Part shown: in pieces, positions 58,011 to 64,000 of the stretch
Layout: every line of letters begins with the position of its first letter
Position numbering within the stretch: position 1 is the stretch's first letter
Assembly: GCF_014640615.1 (NCBI RefSeq)
Contig: NZ_BMHH01000001.1
Span: forward strand, 427,866 to 491,865
Length of the DNA: 64,000 bases
DNA from: Paramesorhizobium endophyticum
GTDB taxonomy: Bacteria; Pseudomonadota; Alphaproteobacteria; Rhizobiales; Rhizobiaceae
Reading direction: 5' to 3'
Program-made: the position numbers and the translations under genes
Notes under the pieces: generated by a model
Seen by the model: the letters and a program-made list of their open reading frames with translations, nothing else
Database searches by the model: none
What the model was told of the DNA's origin: nothing

Positions 58011-60479
58011 ATGGAACATTTTTTGCCAAGCCTGCCCGACCTTCCCGTTACCCGTGTTCTTCCCGCGCTCGATGAGGCGCTGGCGGCCCATGCGAGCGCC
58101 GTGCTCGTCGCGCCACCCGGCGCGGGCAAGACGACGCTGGTGCCGCTCCATATGCTGGGCGCTCCGTGGCGGAAGGATGGCATGATCGTGCTTCTGGAGC
58201 CGCGCAGGCTCGCCGCCCGCGCCGCCGCAAGCCGCATGGCCTCGCTCATTGGCGAAGAACCCGGCGGTACGGTCGGCTACCGGATGCGGCTGGAAAGCAA
58301 GGTTTCGACGAAGACCAAAATCCTTGTCGTCACCGAGGGCGTGTTCGCGCGGATGATCCTCGACGATCCGGATTTGAAGGGCGTTTCCGCCATTCTCTTC
58401 GACGAGTTTCACGAGCGCAGCCTCGACGCGGATTTCGGACTGGCGCTGGCGCTCGACGTGCAGGCGGGCTTGCGCGACGATCTGAAGATACTCGTGATGT
58501 CGGCGACGCTCGACGGCGCGCGCGTGGCGTCATTGCTGGGCGACGCGCCTGTGGTGACGAGCGAGGGCCGCGCCCATCCGGTCGATATCCGCTATCGCGA
58601 CCGCAAGCACGACGAGCGCATCGAGGATGCAATGGCGCGAGCAATCCGCGAGGCCCTGGCGGAGGAGACGGGCAGCATCCTTGCCTTCCTCCCCGGACAA
58701 GGCGAAATCGAGCGCACGGCGCGGCTCCTCGAGGGTCGCCTGTCTGCAAATGTCATACTCGCGCCGCTCTATGGTGCGATGGAAGGGCGGGATCAGGACG
58801 CCGCCATCCGCCCCGCGCCTGATGGCAAGCGCAAGGTGGTGCTGGCGACCTCCATTGCCGAAACCTCGATCACTATTGACGGCGTGCGGGTGGTGATCGA
58901 TTCCGGCCTCGCCCGCCTGCCGAAATACGAACCCGCGACTGGGCTTACCCGGCTTGAAACCGTCCGCGCCTCGCGTGCGGCGGTGGATCAGCGGGCGGGC
59001 CGGGCCGGGCGAACGGCGCCGGGCGTCGCCATCCGCCTCTGGCATTCGGGCCAGACGGCTGCGCTGCCGCCCTTCTCGCCGCCGGAAATTCTGGAGGCCG
59101 ATCTTTCCGGCCTCGTGCTCGACTGCGCCGCATGGGGCGTGACCGATCCCGCAACGCTCGCTTTTCTCGATCCGCCACCGAAACCGGCATTGGCCGAGGC
59201 GAAAGCGCTCTTGACCCGGCTTGGCGCGCTGGATGCGGCGGGCCGATTCACGCCGGAAGCGGAGGCGATGCGCGCGCTGGCGCTGCCCGTCCGCCTCGCG
59301 CATATGGTGGCGGAAGCGGGCAAGCGCGGCGAAGCGCAGACCGCCGCGGAACTCGCGATGCTTCTCACCGAGCGCGGGCTTGGCGGCAATGAAACGGATC
59401 TCGAAGCACGCGCCGGGCGCTTTCGCAATGACCGCTCCGACCGCGCCATGCGGGCCAAGGGATTGGCCAAACGCCTTGCAGCTTCGGTGCCGAACAAGGG
59501 CGCGCCTGCCGGGTCAAGCATCGGGCGGATGCTGATCGACGCCTATCCAGACCGCATCGCCAAGGCGCGCGGGGCGACGGGGCAGTTCCTGCTCGCCAAT
59601 GGGCGCGGCGGCGAAGTCGATCCCGGCGTCAGCCTTAGCCGCGCGCCATGGCTTGTCGTGGCCGATATGAGCGGCAAGGCGGGCCGTGCGCGCATTCTTT
59701 CAGCAGCGGAGGTGTCGGAAACGGAGATACGTTCCGCTTTGGGCGATCAGATCGAGAGCGGCAGGCAGATCATCTACGATCCCGAAAAGAATGCATTGCG
59801 CGCCCGCGAGGCGGTCCGCATCGGCGCCATCGCTCTCTCAGAAAAACCGCTCGCCGCGCCATCGGGGAGCGCCGCCGACGAGGGTGTGATCGAAGCGGGG
59901 CGGGCGCATGGCCTCGCCATCCTGCCATGGAGCAAGGAAGCGGAAACCCTGCGCCGCCGCCTCGGCTGGCTCCATCGCGGCCTTGGCGAACCCTGGCCGT
60001 CGATGGAAGACGAGCCGCTTCTCGAAAAACTGGAGGACTGGCTGCTGCCGTTCCTGACCGGCGAAGCGCAGCTCGACCGCATTGCGGGCCATGCGCTGAA
60101 AAATGGGCTGATGAGCCTCGTCCCTTTCGATTTGCAGCGCCAGGTGGACAAGCTAGCGCCCACGCATTTCGAAGTGCCGACCGGCTCGCAAATACCCATC
60201 CGTTACGATGCGGAGGAACCGGTCATCGCGGTGCGGGTGCAGGAACTTTTCGGCCTCGGCGTTCATCCATCCATAGCGGACGGCAAGGTGCCGCTGCTGC
60301 TGGAGCTGCTCTCCCCCGCTCATCGCCCGATCCAGATCACCCGTGACCTGCCGGGTTTCTGGAAAGGTTCATGGGCCGATGTGCGGGCCGATATGCGCGG
60401 GCGTTATCCCAAGCATGTCTGGCCCGAAGACCCCGCCAATGCGGAAGCGACGCGGCGGGCGAAACCGCGCGGGCAGTAG
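58011..60479 (+). CDS. hrpB: ATP-dependent helicase HrpB
   Basis: A DEAH-box helicase, 822 residues, the size of E. coli HrpB. Motif I is APPGAGKTT (about residues 36-44), the DEAH-like motif II is FDEFHERS, motif III SATLDG, motif VI QRAGRAGR. The HrpB C-terminal domain ends in GRYPKHVWPEDP. The ATG at 58011 matches the family start; the open frame upstream is antisense to frmR. Its function in bacteria is unclear. actS follows nine bases after its stop. Confidence 0.94.
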   Translation: MEHFLPSLPDLPVTRVLPALDEALAAHASAVLVAPPGAGKTTLVPLHMLGAPWRKDGMIVLLEPRRLAARAAASRMASLIGEEPGGTVGYRMRLESKVSTKTKILVVTEGVFARMILDDPDLKGVSAILFDEFHERSLDADFGLALALDVQAGLRDDLKILVMSATLDGARVASLLGDAPVVTSEGRAHPVDIRYRDRKHDERIEDAMARAIREALAEETGSILAFLPGQGEIERTARLLEGRLSANVILAPLYGAMEGRDQDAAIRPAPDGKRKVVLATSIAETSITIDGVRVVIDSGLARLPKYEPATGLTRLETVRASRAAVDQRAGRAGRTAPGVAIRLWHSGQTAALPPFSPPEILEADLSGLVLDCAAWGVTDPATLAFLDPPPKPALAEAKALLTRLGALDAAGRFTPEAEAMRALALPVRLAHMVAEAGKRGEAQTAAELAMLLTERGLGGNETDLEARAGRFRNDRSDRAMRAKGLAKRLAASVPNKGAPAGSSIGRMLIDAYPDRIAKARGATGQFLLANGRGGEVDPGVSLSRAPWLVVADMSGKAGRARILSAAEVSETEIRSALGDQIESGRQIIYDPEKNALRAREAVRIGAIALSEKPLAAPSGSAADEGVIEAGRAHGLAILPWSKEAETLRRRLGWLHRGLGEPWPSMEDEPLLEKLEDWLLPFLTGEAQLDRIAGHALKNGLMSLVPFDLQRQVDKLAPTHFEVPTGSQIPIRYDAEEPVIAVRVQELFGLGVHPSIADGKVPLLLELLSPAHRPIQITRDLPGFWKGSWADVRADMRGRYPKHVWPEDPANAEATRRAKPRGQ

Positions 60480-60488
60480 GAAAACACA

Positions 60489-61781
60489 ATGACCCCCGAT
60501 TTCAACAATCGCGCCTCGTTTCTCTCGCGCCGGCTCCGGCTGACGACGCTGGTGCGGCTGCGCTGGCTGGCAATTGCCGGGCAGACGGCGGCCATCCTCA
60601 CCGTGATGCTCTACCTGGAATTCCCCTTCCCGGTCAGCATCTGCCTGGGGCTGATCGCGGCTTCCGCGTGGCTTAATCTGCTTCTCTCCTTCCGCTACCC
60701 GGTCAATCACCGGCTTGCGCCGGAAGCGGCTTTTGCCGTTCTCGCCTTCGACCTGCTTCAGCTTGCCGGGCTTCTCTATCTCACCGGCGGGCTGCAAAAT
60801 CCGTTCGCGGTGCTGCTGATCGTGCCTGTTGTCATTTCAGCGACATCGCTTCCCGCCCGCAGCACCATGGTGCTGGGCGCGCTTGTCATCGTCTGCACCA
60901 CGCTTCTGGCCATCTACCACCGTCCCCTGCCCTGGTATCCCGGCATCGAGATGACGCTGCCTTACCTGCTCATCGCGGGGGTCTGGTGCGCCATCGTCTC
61001 GGCGCTGGTGTTCACCGGCGTCTATGCCTACCGCGTGGCGGAGGAAGCGCGGCAATTGGCCGACGCGCTCGCGGCGACGGAACTCGTGCTCCAGCGCGAG
61101 CAGCATCTCTCGGCGCTTGACGGGCTTGCCGCCGCCGCCGCGCATGAACTCGGCACGCCGCTCGCCACCATCGCGCTGGTGGTCAAGGAAATGCAGCGCG
61201 CGCTTGGGGCGGACGAGCGGCTGGCGGACGATCTGGAACTGCTGCGCTCGCAGACGCAGCGCTGCCGCGAGATCCTGCAACGGTTGACGAGCCTCTCGAG
61301 CGAGGGAGAGGAGCATATGTCGCGGCTGCCGCTTTCCTCGCTCATCGAGGAGGTAATCGCGCCACATCGAAATTTCGGCATCGCCATCGAGGTTAGCAAA
61401 ACCGGCGGCGAAGGGCCGGAGCCGGTGGCCCGGCGCAATCCCGGTGTCATCTACGGGCTGGGTAACCTCATCGAGAACGCTGTCGATTTCGCCCGGGCCA
61501 AGGCGAGCGTTGCCTGGAAATGGACCGACAGCACGGTGGAAATCACCATTCTCGACGACGGCCAGGGCTTTTCGCCCGATATACTCGACCGCATCGGCGA
61601 GCCCTATATGACCAGCCGCGACGCCAGCGCCAATGGCGGCGGTGGGCTGGGGCTCGGGCTTTTCATCGCCAAGACACTGCTGGAGCGCTCCGGGGCCGAC
61701 ATCACCTTCCGCAACCGCAGCGATCCCGGACAGGGCGCGGAGATAAAGGTAGTCTGGCCGCGCGCCGCCCTGGCGGTTTGA
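60489..61781 (+). CDS. actS: Redox sensor histidine kinase ActS/RegB
   Basis: A 430-residue membrane sensor kinase of the RegB/PrrB/ActS group that responds to the quinone pool and oxygen. About six transmembrane segments occupy residues 25-182. The quinone-binding GGLQNPF is at 100-106. The H-box histidine is H219 (AAAHELGTPL), and the redox cysteine C259 (QTQRCREI) matches Cys265 of R. capsulatus RegB. The N, G1 and G2 boxes follow (NLIENAVDFA, DDGQGF, GLGLGLFIAK). actR lies 184 bases downstream. Confidence 0.95.
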   Translation: MTPDFNNRASFLSRRLRLTTLVRLRWLAIAGQTAAILTVMLYLEFPFPVSICLGLIAASAWLNLLLSFRYPVNHRLAPEAAFAVLAFDLLQLAGLLYLTGGLQNPFAVLLIVPVVISATSLPARSTMVLGALVIVCTTLLAIYHRPLPWYPGIEMTLPYLLIAGVWCAIVSALVFTGVYAYRVAEEARQLADALAATELVLQREQHLSALDGLAAAAAHELGTPLATIALVVKEMQRALGADERLADDLELLRSQTQRCREILQRLTSLSSEGEEHMSRLPLSSLIEEVIAPHRNFGIAIEVSKTGGEGPEPVARRNPGVIYGLGNLIENAVDFARAKASVAWKWTDSTVEITILDDGQGFSPDILDRIGEPYMTSRDASANGGGGLGLGLFIAKTLLERSGADITFRNRSDPGQGAEIKVVWPRAALAV

Positions 61782-61903
61782 ATGACGGTTTGTTAGCCGC
61801 ATTACGCATTGCCGAATGCCGCGTGCGTCGAAATTGTGCTGGCTATTTGACTTTTTGACGCATGACATCAATAAGGGACATCAAGAAAAAGCTTTGTTAG
61901 GCC

Positions 61904-61946
61904 GCATAATCTTATCCGAAAAGTCTGCAACTTTTCGGGATCATGC
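61904..61946. repeat. Palindromic repeat (family A) between actS and actR
   Basis: GCATAATCTTATCC, GAAAAGTCTGCAACTTTTC, GGGATCATGC, a near-consensus copy. It is in the middle of the 184-base spacer, just upstream of the actR ribosome binding site (GAGGA, 61951-61955). Confidence 0.88.
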
Positions 61947-61964
61947 TCTAGAGGACATACCCTG

Positions 61965-62528
61965 ATGGAAGATGCAGATCAGGACAACGCCGCCGCCATC
62001 GGCAGCGACCCTTCCCTTCTTCTGGTCGATGACGACAAGCCGTTCCTCCAGCGCCTCGCCCGCGCGATGGAAGCCCGCGGCTTTCAGGTGACGACGGCTG
62101 AATCCGTCGAAGAGGGAATTGCGGCGGTCAAGAATTCCGCGCCCGCCTATGCGGTGGTAGACATGCGGCTCGGCGACGGCAACGGGCTTGATATCATCGA
62201 GGCAATCCGTGGCCGCAGAGAGGATACCCGCGCCATCGTGCTGACGGGCTATGGCAACATCGCCACCGCCGTCAACGCCGTGAAGCTCGGCGCCATCGAT
62301 TATCTCTCCAAGCCCGCCGATGCGGACGAAGTCTTTGCCGCACTTACCCGGCGCTCCGGCGAGAAGGTGCCGCCGCCGGAAAACCCGATGTCCGCCGACC
62401 GCGTGCGGTGGGAGCATATCCAGCGGGTCTATGAAATGTGCGAGCGCAACGTCTCCGAAACTGCCCGTCGGCTCAACATGCATCGCCGGACGCTGCAGAG
62501 GATATTGGCGAAGAGAGCGCCCAGATAG
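61965..62528 (+). CDS. actR: Redox response regulator ActR/RegA
   Basis: A 187-residue response regulator of the RegA/PrrA/ActR group. Receiver domain with the acidic D22-D24 cluster (LLVDDDKPF), phosphorylated D66 (VVDMRLGDG) and the KP motif in YLSKPAD. A Pro-rich linker precedes a Fis-like helix-turn-helix (YEMCERNVSETARRLNMHRR). Partner of ActS; controls respiration, nitrogen and carbon genes in relatives. Confidence 0.96.
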   Translation: MEDADQDNAAAIGSDPSLLLVDDDKPFLQRLARAMEARGFQVTTAESVEEGIAAVKNSAPAYAVVDMRLGDGNGLDIIEAIRGRREDTRAIVLTGYGNIATAVNAVKLGAIDYLSKPADADEVFAALTRRSGEKVPPPENPMSADRVRWEHIQRVYEMCERNVSETARRLNMHRRTLQRILAKRAPR

Positions 62529-62541
62529 GGGAGGATAGAAC

Positions 62542-63036
62542 CTATTCCCCTACGTCCTCCGGCATCACCAGTCCCGCCAGTTCCGCTAACGTCAATCTCG
62601 ACGCGCCGATGCGGGCGAAGCGAAGCGTCATCGCCTTACGCGTTGCCGCCGCAAGCCGGTGTTCGGGTGCTTCACGCAGGATTTCCGCGCCATAGCCATC
62701 GGAGAGGATGAGGCCGCACTCCTCGGGGAAGATTTCGCGCGGCACACCGGGATGGGTGGCGAAGAACAGCCGGTCGCAATGGAGGCGATAGTCCGGCCAT
62801 TTGCGGTCCGCCTTCCAGTCCTCGATCGATGATTTGATCTCGACGATCCAGACATCGCCGCTCTTCGTCAGCGCGGCGAGGTCGGCGCGGCGTCCGGAAG
62901 CCAGCGGCAGTTCCGGCAGGACCGCCAGCCCCATTTCCAGGAACAGGCGCTGCACGCCGCGCCGCACCAGCATGGCGTTTTCCGACTGGCGTCCGTCGGC
63001 GAGCGGATGGGTCTGGTTGAGGGTCATGATCGGCAT
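62542..63036 (-). CDS. MmcB-family DNA-repair nuclease-like protein
   Basis: A 164-residue protein of the MmcB group, a PD-(D/E)xK-like domain seen in alphaproteobacterial SOS and repair gene sets. The nuclease-like core is GRRADLAALTKSGDVWIVEIK, with DWKADRKWPDYRLHCDRLFFA downstream. It is convergent with actR, 13 bases from its stop. The start at 63036 is the most upstream ATG close to the family's beginning; MTLNQTH three codons in is possible. Confidence 0.85.
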   Translation of the reverse strand: MPIMTLNQTHPLADGRQSENAMLVRRGVQRLFLEMGLAVLPELPLASGRRADLAALTKSGDVWIVEIKSSIEDWKADRKWPDYRLHCDRLFFATHPGVPREIFPEECGLILSDGYGAEILREAPEHRLAAATRKAMTLRFARIGASRLTLAELAGLVMPEDVGE

Positions 63037-63057
63037 TGGAAGGCTCTTTCTTTGCCC

Positions 63058-63100
63058 GCATGATCTTATCCGAAAAGTCTGCAACTTTTCGGGATCATGC
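63058..63100. repeat. Palindromic repeat (family A) upstream of mmcB
   Basis: GCATGATCTTATCC, GAAAAGTCTGCAACTTTTC, GGGATCATGC, a consensus copy just before the mmcB start. The rest of the spacer (63101-63273) shows no gene and probably holds the L,D-transpeptidase promoter. Confidence 0.88.
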
Positions 63101-63273
63101 GCTGCGGAAGCCAGAAATGTGGCTTTTCCGCGCCACATCGGCATTTTTCGGAAACAAGCCACCGTTGAAGAACTCGCATTATGGTTAACCGTCAGTTAAG
63201 AAAACGGTCAATAGGTTGGTGTAACTGGTTTGGGTGATTCGTCGGATCAGATATATTTCGTGAGGGAAGATAT

Positions 63274-63891
63274 ATGAATATCAAGCAGTTACAGGCAGCT
63301 GCCGCAATACTTGCCGCAGCCGCTCTAGCAGGCTGTACAACAGCGGAAGAGCGCAGCCACGTTCTTGCCTATTCCTCGGTGACGGATGCAGGCTACACGC
63401 TTCCCGCCATACCCTACGGTAAAATCCCGCCCCAATATCAGCGGCAGATTGTTGACTACCAAACCCAGGAAGCGCCGGGGACGGTGATCGTCGATACCGA
63501 AAACAAGTTCCTCTATTACGTCATGCCCGGCGGCAAGGCGATGCGCTACGGCATCGGCGTTGGGCGCGAAGGCTTCGGATGGTCCGGCACGGCGCGCGTC
63601 GCCATGAAGCGCGAATGGCCAACGTGGACGCCGCCCGCCCCGATGATCAAGCGCCAGCCGGAACTGGCTGTCTATCGCGGCGGCATGGAGCCGGGCTTGA
63701 AGAACCCACTCGGCGCTCGCGCGCTTTATCTTTACCAGGGCGGCCGCGACACCGGCTATCGCCTGCACGGCACGCCGGAATGGTGGTCCATCGGCAAAGC
63801 AATGTCATCGGGCTGCATCCGCCTGATGAACCAGGACATCATCGATCTTTACAACCGCGTCGATGAAGGCGCGAAGGTGATTGTCAAGTAA
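63274..63891 (+). CDS. L,D-transpeptidase lipoprotein (YkuD/ErfK family)
   Basis: A 205-residue lipoprotein that should cross-link peptidoglycan or attach outer-membrane proteins to it. The signal peptide ends in the lipobox LAGC (C21). The YkuD active site is H165 (LHGTPEWWSIG), S179-G180-C181 with R183 (SSGCIRL); the catalytic cysteine is present. GAGGGAAG lies just upstream of the ATG. It stands alone at the right end of the window; 63892-64000 shows no gene. Confidence 0.94.
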   Translation: MNIKQLQAAAAILAAAALAGCTTAEERSHVLAYSSVTDAGYTLPAIPYGKIPPQYQRQIVDYQTQEAPGTVIVDTENKFLYYVMPGGKAMRYGIGVGREGFGWSGTARVAMKREWPTWTPPAPMIKRQPELAVYRGGMEPGLKNPLGARALYLYQGGRDTGYRLHGTPEWWSIGKAMSSGCIRLMNQDIIDLYNRVDEGAKVIVK

Positions 63892-64000
63892 GGGAGTTCA
63901 CTTCCCCTCATCCTCTGGCTTGTCCAGGGGATGTAGTCGCCCGTGAACTATTCCCATCACGTTGATAGTTTTGTTTAATTTCTCTCTTCCCACCGCTTTG

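Overview
The window is GC-rich chromosomal DNA from an alphaproteobacterium, most likely of the order Hyphomicrobiales (Rhizobiales) and near the Brucellaceae/Phyllobacteriaceae. This rests on gene content and order: hrcA-grpE beside rph-rdgB-hemW, an ActS/ActR (RegB/RegA) redox pair, an Hsp20-DUF1150 pair, rpoN-hpf-ptsN, a DUF2849-cysI-cysH-DUF934 sulfite-reductase cluster and an ECF41 sigma factor. A ~43-bp palindromic repeat is also scattered through the intergenic spaces. I saw no rRNA, prophage, insertion sequence or CRISPR array. Nearly all the DNA is core housekeeping sequence, with three small toxin-antitoxin modules and one low-GC patch as accessory material.

Layout. 0-3.3 kb: prfC, a repeat-rich spacer, then a carboxymuconolactone-decarboxylase gene and its ECF41 sigma factor behind an ECF41-type promoter. 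3.3-7.2 kb: ubiE, ubiB and coaBC on the minus strand; coaBC carries an N-terminal ribbon-helix-helix domain and sits behind matching half-sites that flank its ribosome binding site. 7.4-19.2 kb: pyrimidine and purine salvage. upp is followed by a Phd/VapC-type module and an alpha/beta hydrolase; then one minus-strand operon runs from a BMP-type nucleoside ABC transporter (ATPase, isochorismatase-like protein, two permeases) into cdd, punA, deoC and deoA, with the substrate-binding protein transcribed separately. 19.3-22.8 kb: msrA, tRNA-Ser(GGA), a MazEF-type module, a DUF72 gene and an RcnB-like gene. 22.8-27.3 kb: metH and a small unknown gene behind a cobalamin riboswitch. 27.4-34.7 kb: ogt, a ferredoxin, a ferredoxin-NADP reductase and the sulfate-assimilation operon cysG-DUF2849-cysI-cysH-DUF934.

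34.9-48.8 kb: yraN, rsmI, hemW, rdgB and rph, then hrcA-grpE, adenosine kinase, an EI24/CysZ-like membrane protein, nth, ribokinase, a nucleoside hydrolase, Hsp20 with a ROSE-like RNA thermometer, DUF1150, ptsN and hpf. 49-53 kb: rpoN and gyrB. 53.4-64 kb: a cytochrome P450, an Xre-RES toxin-antitoxin pair, ElaA, the formaldehyde pair frmR-adhC, hrpB, ActS/ActR, MmcB and an L,D-transpeptidase lipoprotein.

The genes form a few coherent modules. Imported nucleosides are deaminated, phosphorolysed and fed to deoC, while upp, adenosine kinase, the nucleoside hydrolase and ribokinase recover bases and sugars. Siroheme synthesis, sulfite reductase, APS reductase and probably the nearby flavin reductase and ferredoxin make sulfide. 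B12 level sets metH. FrmR releases adhC when formaldehyde appears. The least expected items are the RHH-CoaBC fusion with its candidate operator, a cobalamin aptamer whose P2 arm contains a copy of the genome repeat, a CysG cut off inside its methyltransferase domain, and an isochorismatase-like protein with serine where the catalytic cysteine belongs.
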